Shown: positions 16,201 through 24,910 of the stretch, in pieces
How positions within the stretch are numbered: the stretch's first letter is position 1
How the letters are laid out: each line of letters opens with the position of its first letter
Source: Flavobacterium cheongpyeongense
GTDB taxonomy: Bacteria > Bacteroidota > Bacteroidia > Flavobacteriales > Flavobacteriaceae
Length of the DNA stretch: 64,000 nt
Assembly: GCF_003202435.1 (NCBI RefSeq)
Contig: NZ_QJHK01000016.1
Span: 1 to 64,000 of the forward strand
Direction of reading: 5' to 3'
Made by a program: the position numbers and the translations under genes
Notes under the pieces: generated by a model
Told to the model about the DNA's origin: nothing
Database searches by the model: none
Seen by the model: the letters and a program-made list of their open reading frames with translations, nothing else

Positions 16201-16611
16201 TTAATCTTCTAGCCAGCGATACAATTCGTTGACGTATGTTTTTTGGCCTTCGTGATAAATATTTGTAACGTTAAAGTTTATCATTAGTCCTGTTGGAGAC
16301 TTTAAAAGTTTCATATATGACATTAATTTGGCAATATGAACTGGAATAATTTGATCAACAGATTTTAATTCAAGAACTAAACAATTTTCTATGAATAAAT
16401 CACATCTTAAATCTGATTCCAATACTAACCCCTTATATTCAACCGGAATAATCAACTCAGATTGAAAATTAATTCCTCTTAAAGATAATTCTCTTATCAA
16501 GCACTGATGATAAATGTTTTCTAAAAGTCCTGCGCCAATATTTTTATGAACTTCAATCGCTGCTCCATTAACCTGATAAATTAAATCAGTCAAATATTTC
16601 TTTGTTATCAT
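16201..16611 (-). CDS. GxxExxY protein
   Basis: A 136-residue protein with the family signature GAGLLENIY (GxxExxY) near residue 26, followed by a PD-(D/E)xK-like core (SDLRCDLFIENCLVLELKSV) and LMSYMKLLKSPTGLMINFNV. The family belongs to the restriction-endonuclease-like fold; its biological role is not established. The gene interrupts the suf gene order between sufT and sufE and is bracketed by repeats sharing AACTTATATGGTT (around 16174 and 16670). This suggests arrival as a small cassette. The flanking sequence after sufE matches on both sides in part, like a duplicated target. Confidence 0.88.
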   Translation of the reverse strand: MITKKYLTDLIYQVNGAAIEVHKNIGAGLLENIYHQCLIRELSLRGINFQSELIIPVEYKGLVLESDLRCDLFIENCLVLELKSVDQIIPVHIAKLMSYMKLLKSPTGLMINFNVTNIYHEGQKTYVNELYRWLED

Positions 16612-16658
16612 TCTCTTTTCACAAATAAATAAAGAAAGATTAAGACTACAAAAAACTA

Positions 16659-16682
16659 ATCTTAAATGAACTTATATGGTTC
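16659..16682. repeat. Third, shortened copy of the GxxExxY-flanking repeat
   Basis: TTAAATGAACTTATATGGTT here matches the complement of 16077-16104 with one 9-base word missing. It is in direct orientation to the copy at 16165-16184, so the GxxExxY gene lies between direct repeats. Confidence 0.7.
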
Positions 16683-16688
16683 AGATTT

Positions 16689-17114
16689 TTAATTTTTATT
16701 TTTGGCATCAAAAGCCAAAGCATACATTTTGATGTTTTTTATCATCGAAACCAAACCGTTGGCTCGTGTTGCAGACAAATGTTCTTTTAAACCAATTTCG
16801 TCAATGAATTCAGTATCCGCATTTATAATGTCTTCTGCTTTTTGATTGGAGAAAGCACGAATTAAAATGGCGATTATTCCTTTTGTCAAAATCGCATCAC
16901 TGTCTGCCGTGAACACAATTTTATCGTCTTTTTGTTCTCCCTGAAGCCAGACTTTCGACTGGCATCCTTTGATTAAGTTTTCCTCCGTTTTGTAGTCTTC
17001 TTTTATTAACGGAAGACTTTTCCCTAATTCGATGATGTACTCATAACGTTGCATCCAGTCATCGAACATAGAGAATTCGTCAATTATTTCGTTTTGTATT
17101 TCCTTTATTGTCAT
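16689..17114 (-). CDS. sufE: Cysteine desulfuration protein SufE
   Basis: A 141-residue SufE, which takes persulfide sulfur from the cysteine desulfurase SufS and passes it to the Fe-S scaffold. The acceptor Cys51 is in KGCQSKVWL, at the same number as in E. coli SufE, and the family motif ARANGLV is in the C-terminal half. The stop of an upstream lipoprotein gene and this ATG are 2 bp apart, and sufS lies one gene upstream, so they share an operon. Confidence 0.95.
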   Translation of the reverse strand: MTIKEIQNEIIDEFSMFDDWMQRYEYIIELGKSLPLIKEDYKTEENLIKGCQSKVWLQGEQKDDKIVFTADSDAILTKGIIAILIRAFSNQKAEDIINADTEFIDEIGLKEHLSATRANGLVSMIKNIKMYALAFDAKNKN

Positions 17115-17116
17115 AA

Positions 17117-17542
17117 TTATTCTTTAACAAAATCAGTGAGTAAATGAACCAGTTTTTCAATTTCCTTTGGAGGAAAACCATTGTCAAAACCCTGTGTTTC
17201 GTAGGTTTTCTGATTTTGGGTTATTTTTAAATTCCCAATTGCAGCACCATCATGAAAACGTTTTTCAGTTGGTGCTTTCAAGGTTGAAAGTTTTTCTACA
17301 TTTATCTTTTCAAATTCGGTTACAATTTTGTCCCAATCTGCCTTTTCAATTTTGTTTTCTGCAGGTTGTGCATCCCTTCCATTGGTCACAGAAACCGTTT
17401 GGTTTTGTACCACTATCTTTTTATAATACCCTCTCGACATAGCCGAATATTGAATTATCGTTGATGCCATATCTGCTTTTTTTTGACTTGAACAGCCTGC
17501 TCCAATAAAAATCATCAGGAAAATTAAAGATCGTATTTTCAT
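17117..17542 (-). CDS. Small lipoprotein embedded in the suf operon
   Basis: A 141-residue protein with a lipoprotein signal (lipobox GAGC, Cys near residue 17). The body has ISQYS-like beta segments and VTNGRDAQPAENKIEKADWD; no catalytic motif is seen. It is packed between sufS (10-bp gap) and sufE (2-bp gap), so it is co-transcribed with iron-sulfur assembly genes although it is exported. A general family name is not recognised. Confidence 0.75.
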   Translation of the reverse strand: MKIRSLIFLMIFIGAGCSSQKKADMASTIIQYSAMSRGYYKKIVVQNQTVSVTNGRDAQPAENKIEKADWDKIVTEFEKINVEKLSTLKAPTEKRFHDGAAIGNLKITQNQKTYETQGFDNGFPPKEIEKLVHLLTDFVKE

Positions 17543-17552
17543 AAAAAGTTTT

Positions 17553-18767
17553 TTAGCTTAACATGGTTTTTGCCTTTTTAATGGCCTCCACCATTATATC
17601 AATTTCTTCTTTGGTATTGTAAAAAGAAAACGAAGCACGAATAGTTCCCGGGATACAAAAGAAATTCATGATGGGCTGTGCACAGTGGTGTCCGGTACGA
17701 ACTGCTATTCCTAATTTATCAATTATAGAACCAATATCATAAGGATGAATCCCATCGATATTAAACGAAACTACCGAAGCTTTATTTTTTCCGTTTCCGT
17801 AAATTCTCAAACCTTCAATTTCTAATAAACGCTTAGTTGCGTGTTCCAAAAGTTTGTGTTCCTGCAGCTGAATATTTCCAAATCCAATACCATTCAAATA
17901 ATCAACAGCAGTTCCTAAAACAATTCCACCAGCGATATTGGGAGTTCCGGCTTCAAATTTATGAGGCAAATCGGCATACGTTGTTTTCTCGAAAGTTACT
18001 TCTTTAATCATTTCGCCACCGCCCTGATAAGGAGGTAGTTTGTTTAGCCAATCTTCTTTTCCGAATAAAATTCCGGTTCCGGTTGGTCCGCACATTTTGT
18101 GTCCTGAAAAAGCGTAAAAATCACAATCTAAATCCTGAACATCCGGCTTTAAATGCGGAACAGCCTGCGCTCCGTCAATCAAAACGGCAGCTCCAACGGC
18201 ATGGGCTTTAGCAATCATTTCCTTAACAGGATTTATTATGCCCAAAGCATTCGAAATATGGTTAACCGTAACAATCTTCGTTTTATCAGATAATAACGAT
18301 TCGTATTCGCTGATAATCAGTTCGCCGTCGTCATTTATCGGAATCACTTTTAAGACAGCTCCTGTTTTTTCACACAACATTTGCCATGGAACAATATTGC
18401 TGTGGTGTTCCAAAGCAGAAACCAAAACTTCATCTCCCGGTTTTAAAATAGACGCAAAACCATTCGCTACTAAGTTAATTCCGTGCGTTGTTCCGGAAGT
18501 AAAAAGTACTTCATGTGCAAATTTGGCATTAATATGATGTTGCAATTTTACACGTGAAATTTCATAAGCATCAGTTGCCAACTGGCTTAATGTATGAACT
18601 CCACGGTGAATATTGGCGTTTATTTCCTGATAGTATTTCGCTTCGGCATCAATCACGATTTGTGGTTTTTGCGAGGTTGCCCCATTATCGAAATATATTA
18701 ATGGTTTTCCGTTTACTTTTTCTGAAAGTATCGGAAAATCAGCTCTTATTTTTTGAATATCCAGCAT
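17553..18767 (-). CDS. sufS: Cysteine desulfurase SufS
   Basis: A 404-residue PLP enzyme of the SufS/CsdA group, which removes sulfur from cysteine as an enzyme persulfide. Markers are YFDNGATSQKP, the PLP-facing His in ALEHHSN, the PLP Lys in FSGHKMCGPTG near residue 225, and the active Cys in RTGHHCAQP near residue 362. It is first in the minus-strand run sufS, lipoprotein, sufE, (GxxExxY), sufT, DUF2480. A minus-strand box TACTTTTG at 18793-18800 is a possible promoter. Confidence 0.95.
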   Translation of the reverse strand: MLDIQKIRADFPILSEKVNGKPLIYFDNGATSQKPQIVIDAEAKYYQEINANIHRGVHTLSQLATDAYEISRVKLQHHINAKFAHEVLFTSGTTHGINLVANGFASILKPGDEVLVSALEHHSNIVPWQMLCEKTGAVLKVIPINDDGELIISEYESLLSDKTKIVTVNHISNALGIINPVKEMIAKAHAVGAAVLIDGAQAVPHLKPDVQDLDCDFYAFSGHKMCGPTGTGILFGKEDWLNKLPPYQGGGEMIKEVTFEKTTYADLPHKFEAGTPNIAGGIVLGTAVDYLNGIGFGNIQLQEHKLLEHATKRLLEIEGLRIYGNGKNKASVVSFNIDGIHPYDIGSIIDKLGIAVRTGHHCAQPIMNFFCIPGTIRASFSFYNTKEEIDIMVEAIKKAKTMLS

Positions 18768-18792
18768 AGTTTATTTAGAAAAATTCTATTTA

Positions 18793-18800
18793 CAAAAGTA
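18793..18800 (-). promoter_or_regulatory. -7 promoter box for the suf operon
   Basis: Minus-strand TACTTTTG fits TAnnTTTG, 26 bp upstream of the sufS ATG. Confidence 0.35.
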
Positions 18801-18983
18801 CTAAAACTAAATTGTTTTATCCGCCAATTCTATCATTTCCTTTTATAGTATTATCAATTACAGTTTGAAATATTTATTCAATACGGTTTGAATTGTGAAT
18901 CATCAAAATAGAAATTCAAAATGAGTTATAAAATCATGCCTTTAAATTATTTATATTGCATAAAATATATCTCATTTCAAAAT

Positions 18984-20330
18984 ATGAAAAAAATCCTTAA
19001 ACTTCTCGCTATTGTTTTAGTTCTCATTATTCTATATTTTGGATTTACTACATATCCGAAACTGGATTTGATTTCCGGCTTTTCAGCCAAAAGTATCGCT
19101 TCAGGTCATTTTTTGGACAACCGTCCGAAAGAATTAATCGAAAAAACTGACAATGATATTAATCTGATTGATCTGGCAACCAACACGATTAATGATGCAG
19201 GAAAATTTGCTACTTCGAATGTTTACGGATTAAAGGAACGAAAAGCCATTTACCGTGAAGGTTTAGGAGCGACTTTAATTAATGATGATTTTGATGTTTC
19301 AAAACCCTATTTGCTTCCAAAGCGAACCATACTGACCCATAATTTACCTTTTCCTTACGGGAATAACGAACCAAAAGACACCGTTTTTTCCAATATTGAT
19401 TATTCTAAATTAAAAAAAGCAATTGATAACGCTTTTGACAAATCGGGGGGGAAATTAAAACGAACACGTGCTGTTGTAGTTCTGTATAAAAACAAACTGA
19501 TTGCCGAAAAATACGATACCGGTTTTACGAAAGACAGCCGAATTTTAGGCTGGTCGATGACAAAAAGCATTACCAGTTCTGCTTTTGGAGTGCTCGCCAA
19601 ACAAGGAAAAATAGACATTTACAAACCGGCTCCAATTATGGAATGGCAAAATGACGAACGCAAAAACATTACCCTAAATGATTTACTTCACATGAATTCG
19701 GGTTTGGAGTGGGAAGAAAATTACAACACCATTTGTGATGCTACCAAAATGCTTTTTCAGGCCGAAGATATGGGCAAGGTACAACTGGACAAACCAGCTC
19801 AGTTTAAACCCAACACACATTGGAATTATTCTTCAGGGACGACAAATTTGTTGTCGCTTATTTTAAGAAGACAATTTAAAACCCAACAGGAATACCTGAA
19901 TTTCTGGTACAACGCCGTTATTGACAAAATCGGAATGACTTCGATGATTGTCGAACAGGATATGAGCGGGACTTTTGTGGGTTCCTCCTACGGATGGGCG
20001 ACAGCGCGTGACTGGTCAAAATTTGGATTGTTGTATTTAAATAAAGGTAACTGGAACGGTGAGCAAATTCTGGATGAAAGCTGGGTAAAATACACCGCAA
20101 CTCCAACCAATACTTCTGAAGGAAAATATGGCGCACAATTCTGGCTGAATGCCGGAGGAAAATTCCCGGACGTACCTCGCGATATGTTTTACTGCAGCGG
20201 TTATCAGGGACAAATGGTTGCCATTATTCCGTCAAAGGATATGGTGATTGTGAGAATGGGATTAAAAGAAGATCCTGCTTTTGATTTTAATGACTTTTTG
20301 AAAGGGATTGTTGAGAGTGTGAAGAAGTAA
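18984..20330 (+). CDS. Beta-lactamase-family serine hydrolase
   Basis: About 448 residues with an N-terminal membrane anchor or uncleaved signal (KILKLLAIVLVLIILYFGF). The nucleophile motif SxxK appears as SMTK near residue 191, the Tyr motif as NYSSGT, and a C-terminal block YCSGYQGQMV plays the part of the KTG-like strand. This is the class C/esterase-like penicillin-binding fold; it could be an esterase or D-amino peptidase, and antibiotic resistance should not be assumed. The ATG at 18984 starts the hydrophobic leader; upstream in-frame Met codons lie in AT-rich non-coding DNA. Confidence 0.85.
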   Translation: MKKILKLLAIVLVLIILYFGFTTYPKLDLISGFSAKSIASGHFLDNRPKELIEKTDNDINLIDLATNTINDAGKFATSNVYGLKERKAIYREGLGATLINDDFDVSKPYLLPKRTILTHNLPFPYGNNEPKDTVFSNIDYSKLKKAIDNAFDKSGGKLKRTRAVVVLYKNKLIAEKYDTGFTKDSRILGWSMTKSITSSAFGVLAKQGKIDIYKPAPIMEWQNDERKNITLNDLLHMNSGLEWEENYNTICDATKMLFQAEDMGKVQLDKPAQFKPNTHWNYSSGTTNLLSLILRRQFKTQQEYLNFWYNAVIDKIGMTSMIVEQDMSGTFVGSSYGWATARDWSKFGLLYLNKGNWNGEQILDESWVKYTATPTNTSEGKYGAQFWLNAGGKFPDVPRDMFYCSGYQGQMVAIIPSKDMVIVRMGLKEDPAFDFNDFLKGIVESVKK

Positions 20331-20364
20331 TTTTAGCACTTAAATACTTTTAAATTTAAAATTA

Positions 20365-20372
20365 TACTTTTG
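20365..20372 (+). promoter_or_regulatory. -7 promoter box for the toxin-antitoxin-like operon
   Basis: TACTTTTG fits TAnnTTTG; transcription would start near 20380, upstream of the dyad at 20447-20472. Confidence 0.35.
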
Positions 20373-20446
20373 TAAAAATGAATCTTATGTAAATTGTTAA
20401 TAGTTTTCATTTTTGAAAAACCCAGTAAAATCAACCATTTGTATAA

Positions 20447-20472
20447 TGTTTCCCTCATTGATGAGGGAAACA
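20447..20472. promoter_or_regulatory. Perfect dyad before the DNA-binding/Doc operon (operator candidate)
   Basis: TGTTTCCCTCAT (20447-20458) and its exact complement (20461-20472) are separated by two bases. It lies 28 bp before the ATG of the DNA-binding partner. In toxin-antitoxin operons such dyads are autoregulatory operators; as RNA it would be a strong leader hairpin. Confidence 0.6.
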
Positions 20473-20499
20473 ATTTAAAGTTATTAACATTTTTTGTTT

Positions 20500-21513
20500 A
20501 TGAAAAAAGATTTAACTATGTCATCTGTAGATAGACAGAATATTCTAAACAATGCAATTGTTTTAGAAAACATACAAGAACATATCGGTGTTAATGGGAT
20601 GTATTTTAATGGAGAATATAGATTTACTAAGTCTGATTTGTCTGATTTTTATGGAATAGATGGCTCAACTATTGATCGCTATTTGTCAAATAATGAAGAA
20701 GAATTAAAACATAATGGATACGTAAATCTGAAAGGGAAACTGCTAAAAGAATTCAAAGCAGAATTTGGATGGATGCTTCAAGAAGGAGCAAAAGCCCCAC
20801 AATTAGGAGTTTTTAATTTTAGAGCTTTTCTAAATTTAGGAATGCTCTTGACTGAAAGTGAAAAAGCTAAAGCATTAAGAAGTGTCATGCTAGACATAGT
20901 AATAGATACCTTAAATCAAAAAGTTGGCGGGTCAACAAAATATATCAATCAAAGAGATGAAGATTTTTTAGTTGCTATAACAAGAGAACCTATTTATCGT
21001 AAAGAATTTACAAATGCGCTAAATCTTTATCTTGAAATGGGAAATTACAAATATGCGGCATACACAGATAGCATATATGAAGTAATTTTTCATGAAAATT
21101 CAAAAGAATACAAGCAAATATTACAATTAGAAGAAAAAGAGAATCCTCGTGATACTATGTATTCTGAAGTATTAAAATTAATTGCTTCTTTTGAAATAGG
21201 AATAGCGGATGAAATGAAAAAGAAATTTGATGAATTAAAAAGAAAATTACTACCTAAAGAGTTAGATAAACTAATATTAGATTTTGCTAATCAACGCTTT
21301 TGGGGACCTCAATTAGAAGATGTAAGAACAAAAATGGCTTGTAGAGATTATGGTCTTAGGAATATTATTCATGAAAGACTTAAGCCTTATATAAACACTT
21401 TAAATAGTGATGAGTATAACCGCTTTTTAGGAGATAAAAGTAAAAGCTTAATCGAAAGAGTAATGGAAGATGATCAGCTATTAGAAATTTTTAAAAGATT
21501 AAAAGATAGATAA
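20500..21513 (+). CDS. DNA-binding partner of a Doc-type toxin (putative antitoxin)
   Basis: About 337 residues. The N-terminal part has a helix-turn-helix-like stretch (FTKSDLSDFYGIDGSTIDRY), followed by a segment like phage antirepressor/RhuM proteins (FNFRAFLNLGMLLTESEKAKALR). The C-terminal half is helical (DEMKKKFDELKRKLL). I recall a family of about 340-residue DNA-binding proteins encoded beside Doc toxins in Bacteroidota, and this fits. It ends one base before the toxin ATG. A neutralising role is inferred from this coupling and the upstream dyad. ATG 20500 is preferred to a TTG at 20494; ATG 20518 is also possible. Confidence 0.7.
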   Translation: MKKDLTMSSVDRQNILNNAIVLENIQEHIGVNGMYFNGEYRFTKSDLSDFYGIDGSTIDRYLSNNEEELKHNGYVNLKGKLLKEFKAEFGWMLQEGAKAPQLGVFNFRAFLNLGMLLTESEKAKALRSVMLDIVIDTLNQKVGGSTKYINQRDEDFLVAITREPIYRKEFTNALNLYLEMGNYKYAAYTDSIYEVIFHENSKEYKQILQLEEKENPRDTMYSEVLKLIASFEIGIADEMKKKFDELKRKLLPKELDKLILDFANQRFWGPQLEDVRTKMACRDYGLRNIIHERLKPYINTLNSDEYNRFLGDKSKSLIERVMEDDQLLEIFKRLKDR

Positions 21514-21514
21514 T

Positions 21515-21949
21515 ATGTTTGACTTCTCATATTTTGATGCTGAACATGCAATCTACGTTCACGATCAAATAATTATTAACTCTGGTGGAATTTTAGGAAT
21601 GCTCAACAAAGGACTACTAGAGAGTTCTATTGAACATTTAAAAAATGATCTTTACTATCCAAATTTAGAAGATAAGCTAACCCATTTATTTTTTTCAGTT
21701 AATAAAAATCATTGTTTTCAAGATGGAAATAAAAGGGCTTCAATTGCACTTTCAGCATATTTCCTAGAGATAAATAATTGCGGTTTTATAGTGCCAAGAT
21801 TTATTGAACAGATGGAAAACATTGCCGTAGATGTTGCAGATAATAAAATCAACAAAGAATTATTATCTGAAATAATTCTTTCACTATTATATGAATTAGA
21901 TTATAGTGAAGACCTCAAATTGAAAATCATTTTTGCAAAGTTAAATTAG
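21515..21949 (+). CDS. doc: Fic/Doc family death-on-curing toxin
   Basis: A 144-residue Fic-fold protein. The motif HCFQDGNKR (His near residue 66) matches the Doc form HxFxDxNKR. Doc enzymes phosphorylate elongation factor Tu; canonical Fic enzymes add AMP. The NKR ending favours Doc. The gene starts one base after the stop of the DNA-binding partner, so translation is probably coupled. The usual small Phd antitoxin is absent. A terminator follows at 21954-21987. Confidence 0.85.
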   Translation: MFDFSYFDAEHAIYVHDQIIINSGGILGMLNKGLLESSIEHLKNDLYYPNLEDKLTHLFFSVNKNHCFQDGNKRASIALSAYFLEINNCGFIVPRFIEQMENIAVDVADNKINKELLSEIILSLLYELDYSEDLKLKIIFAKLN

Positions 21950-21953
21950 AAAA

Positions 21954-21987
21954 AAAACCGATAAACTTAAAAAAGTCTATCGGTTTT
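21954..21987. terminator. Bidirectional terminator between doc and the dioxygenase gene
   Basis: AAAACCGATA (21954-21963) pairs with TATCGGTTTT (21978-21987). It is A-rich on one side and T-rich on the other, so it can serve both converging genes. Confidence 0.8.
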
Positions 21988-22010
21988 GTATTTTATAAAT
22001 CTTTGAAAAA

Positions 22011-22550
22011 TTATTTTTTAGCTACAAACCTCGGATCAGATTCCATAACGGTCCCGCAATTATCACAGGTTCTTAAATCTTCTGAATTATAAAAATGTTC
22101 AAAGTGCGGTAAGAAATCTTTTTCGATATTGTGCAGTTCAAAAAACACTTCATATAATTTGTGGTTGCAGTTGTCACAATGCCAGAGCAAACCATCTGTA
22201 TAACCCAATCCTGCACGTTTTCGCTCGATTACCAAACCTATTGAGCCTTCTGAACGAACCGGAGAATGCGGCACTTTTGCAGGATGCAGATACATATCGC
22301 CTGCATTCAAAATCATTTCTTTTCGCTCGCCATCTTCCTGGATTACTACTTTTATACTACCTTCCAGCTGGTAAAAAAGCTCTTCGGTTTCGTTGTAATG
22401 ATAATCTTTTCGGGCATTTGGTCCCGCAACAATCATGACAATATAATCGCCTGAATCGACATATAAATTTTTATTCCCAACGGGCGGTTTTAGTAAATGA
22501 CGGTTTTCATCTATCCATTTATTCAGGCTGAAAGGTTTTGCTATGGCCAT
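22011..22550 (-). CDS. nbaC: 3-hydroxyanthranilate 3,4-dioxygenase
   Basis: A 179-residue cupin dioxygenase that opens the ring of 3-hydroxyanthranilate in tryptophan breakdown and de novo NAD synthesis. The iron ligands are in DYHYNETEELFYQLEG and in MYLHPAKVPHSP, and RKRAG is conserved. The C-terminus carries two CxxC pairs (HCDNCNH and TCDNCGT), the rubredoxin-like iron site of bacterial and fungal enzymes. No other kynurenine-pathway genes are in the window. Confidence 0.93.
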   Translation of the reverse strand: MAIAKPFSLNKWIDENRHLLKPPVGNKNLYVDSGDYIVMIVAGPNARKDYHYNETEELFYQLEGSIKVVIQEDGERKEMILNAGDMYLHPAKVPHSPVRSEGSIGLVIERKRAGLGYTDGLLWHCDNCNHKLYEVFFELHNIEKDFLPHFEHFYNSEDLRTCDNCGTVMESDPRFVAKK

Positions 22551-22607
22551 CTTTTTAAAGGTACTAAGTTGCTAAGTTTCGAGAGGCTAAGGTAATAAAA
22601 AGTATTC

Positions 22608-22663
22608 AGTCACGGTCTTAGTTTACAGTCAAAAACTGAAAACTGTGACTAAAAACTGTGACT
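22608..22663. repeat. Imperfect inverted repeat of AGTCAC/ACTGTGACT words
   Basis: The 22-base arms 22608-22629 and 22642-22663 match at about 16 of 22 positions; the right arm is itself two copies of ACTGTGACT-like words. It lies between the dioxygenase and nuclease genes and overlaps the latter's stop codon. Confidence 0.5.
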
Positions 22664-23760
22664 CATTTTCTCTCTTTTATCAGATACATATAAACGGGTA
22701 AATGGTCGCTGAAACCCACTTCGTTTGTGCTGTGCCGCAACGGATATCCTTTGTATTGACCTGAATTCTGAATCAGATACGGTTTATTGAAAATTCCGGC
22801 TCTCCAAAATTTAAAAGAGCTGAAGTCGGGTTTTATGAATGACTCTGTAATAATGATCTGGTCGAAAATATCCCAGGAATCCCGAAAAGCTGTCGTTCCC
22901 ATACCGCGTTTTGCCATTTCCTCGAATGGATTATAAGTGCCAAATTCCGATACATCTGCTTTGTGGGCTTTTGCTCCCAAAGCAATTTTAATGCTTTTAT
23001 TATAAGGCCCATCGTTTAAATCACCCATCGTAATGACTTTTGCATTCGGATTTATTTGTTGTAACGAATCGATGATTTTACGATTTAATTTCCCTGCTGC
23101 TTCCCGATATTCGCTTGTTGCTTTTTCACCTCCGGAACGAGAGGGCCAGTGATTCACAATGATATTGATTTCCTCTCCTTCCAGAAAACCGGTAATCAAA
23201 AGCTGGTCACGGGTAAAAACCCGATTGTTTTGTTGCACAATTTCGGATTCTTCTTCTGTAGATTCTTCTTTTTTATCCTCCTTCCCTGCATTTTTATTTT
23301 TTAATATATATAAAGGTATGTTTGAAAAAGTCACCGGTTTAAAAAATTTCTTCTGATACAACAAAGCCACATCGATTCCGCGTTTGTCGGGTGAATCAAA
23401 ATGAATAATACCATAATCCCAACGAAGTAGTTTTGGCTCTTTAATTAAATCTTCCAGGACATCACGGTTTTCAATTTCAGAACCTCCGATTAAGGCTGGT
23501 GCATTTGGATTTTCGGGTGTTCCTATTTCGGATAAAACCCTTGATAGGTTTTGTAATTTTTGATGGTACTTTTCTGTAGTCCAGTTTTGAGATCCGTTTG
23601 GTGTCCATTCATCATCATTTGTGTAAACATCATTATTGGTATCAAAGAGGTTCTCAAAATTATAAAAAGCAACGGTGTGAATCGTGTATTTTTTGGATTG
23701 TCCAAAGAATGAAACCGAGAAACAAAAAATATAAAAGACTTTATAAATCAGATTTAACAT
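22663..23760 (-). CDS. Secreted endonuclease/exonuclease/phosphatase family protein
   Basis: A 365-residue protein with an N-terminal signal peptide (cleavage near SFFGQ). The EEP fold is marked by AFYNFENLFDT, GGSEIENRDVLEDL (metal Glu), NIIVNHWPSRSGG, TMGDLNDGP and the final SDHLPVYMY. Such proteins cut nucleic acids or remove phosphate from small molecules in the periplasm or outside. The substrate cannot be told. It is single and converges on the dioxygenase through an inverted repeat. Confidence 0.88.
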   Translation of the reverse strand: MLNLIYKVFYIFCFSVSFFGQSKKYTIHTVAFYNFENLFDTNNDVYTNDDEWTPNGSQNWTTEKYHQKLQNLSRVLSEIGTPENPNAPALIGGSEIENRDVLEDLIKEPKLLRWDYGIIHFDSPDKRGIDVALLYQKKFFKPVTFSNIPLYILKNKNAGKEDKKEESTEEESEIVQQNNRVFTRDQLLITGFLEGEEINIIVNHWPSRSGGEKATSEYREAAGKLNRKIIDSLQQINPNAKVITMGDLNDGPYNKSIKIALGAKAHKADVSEFGTYNPFEEMAKRGMGTTAFRDSWDIFDQIIITESFIKPDFSSFKFWRAGIFNKPYLIQNSGQYKGYPLRHSTNEVGFSDHLPVYMYLIKERK

Positions 23761-23847
23761 AACTAATTTTAAATTTAAAAAATGCCAAAATTAATCAATT
23801 TTTCTTATTTGTAAGAAATTTCAAATATTTATGTTTTTTAAAATCTA

Positions 23848-23855
23848 TATCTTTG
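23848..23855 (+). promoter_or_regulatory. -7 promoter box for LD-carboxypeptidase
   Basis: TATCTTTG fits TAnnTTTG, 31 bp before the ATG at 23887. Confidence 0.4.
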
Positions 23856-23886
23856 CTTTTATAGATAATTCGAAGCCAAATATAAA

Positions 23887-24888
23887 ATGAAAAACAGTCT
23901 GCACTTTTCAATCCGTAAACATTTTGATTTTTACAGATTCGTATTTCTTATTTTTGCTTTCCAATCCTTTACCTGTCAATCCCAACAAAACATGATAACA
24001 CCACCTTATTTACAAAAAGGCGATACCGTTGCTATTTTAGCCACAGCCCGAAAAAACATAGATGATAATTTAAAACCAACTTTGGATTTATTGCATAGCT
24101 GGGGTTTAGAAGCGGTAATTGGCAGTTCAATCGGACTGGACTACCATCAATTGGCCGGAACCGATGAGCAGCGTGCTGCCGATTTTCAAAAGCAACTCGA
24201 CAATCCGAATATTAAAGCGATCTGGTGTGTCCGTGGCGGTTACGGAACCGTGAGGATGTTAGATTTACTGGATTTTACTAAATTTAAACAGCATCCCAAA
24301 TGGATTATTGGTTTTAGTGATGTTACGGTTTTGCACAATCATCTGAATACGATGGGTTATAAATCGATTCATGGTGTAATGCCGGTTACTATTCCGCGTG
24401 CAACTCCCGATGCCATAAGTTCGATGAAATTGGCGATGTTTGGCGAATCGCTTTTTTATTCTGTTGCTCCTCATGAAATGAACCGCTTTGGTCAGGGAAC
24501 AGGAGAATTGGTAGGAGGAAATCTTTCTATTTTATACAGTTTATTAGGATCTCCATCGGCAATTGACTGCAAAGACAAAATTTTATTTATTGAAGATTTA
24601 GATGAATACCTATATCATATTGACCGTATGATGATGAATTTACGTCGAAATGGCTGTCTCGAAAACCTAAAAGGAATTATTATTGGGGGTATGTCGAAAA
24701 TGAAGGACAATGATATTCCGTGGGGCAAAAATGCACTTGAAATTATTGATGATGTGACCAAAAAGTACAATATTCCGGTAATTTTTAATTTTCCGGCCGG
24801 ACATATTCAGGATAATCGTGCTCTGGTTATGGGAAGTACGATTTCTATTGAGGTGAATGCTTCGGGTAGTACTGTTGTTTTTAAGTAA
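23887..24888 (+). CDS. ldcA: LD-carboxypeptidase (peptidase S66)
   Basis: A 333-residue muramoyl-tetrapeptide carboxypeptidase, which trims the terminal D-Ala from cytosolic or periplasmic murein tetrapeptides. The nucleophile Ser is in GFSDVT, with WCVRGGYGTVR before it; the Glu and His of the triad are in LFIEDLDE and FPAGHIQDN. Unlike cytosolic LdcA it has an N-terminal hydrophobic leader with a possible lipobox (SFTC), so it may be exported. A hypothetical gene follows 22 bp downstream. Confidence 0.88.
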   Translation: MKNSLHFSIRKHFDFYRFVFLIFAFQSFTCQSQQNMITPPYLQKGDTVAILATARKNIDDNLKPTLDLLHSWGLEAVIGSSIGLDYHQLAGTDEQRAADFQKQLDNPNIKAIWCVRGGYGTVRMLDLLDFTKFKQHPKWIIGFSDVTVLHNHLNTMGYKSIHGVMPVTIPRATPDAISSMKLAMFGESLFYSVAPHEMNRFGQGTGELVGGNLSILYSLLGSPSAIDCKDKILFIEDLDEYLYHIDRMMMNLRRNGCLENLKGIIIGGMSKMKDNDIPWGKNALEIIDDVTKKYNIPVIFNFPAGHIQDNRALVMGSTISIEVNASGSTVVFK

Positions 24889-24910
24889 AAATCAAGGAGT
24901 TATTTTATAA

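Noticed and set aside
18984-20330. Antibiotic-resistance beta-lactamase.
   Set aside because: The fold is shared by esterases and peptidases; nothing in the sequence points to drug hydrolysis.
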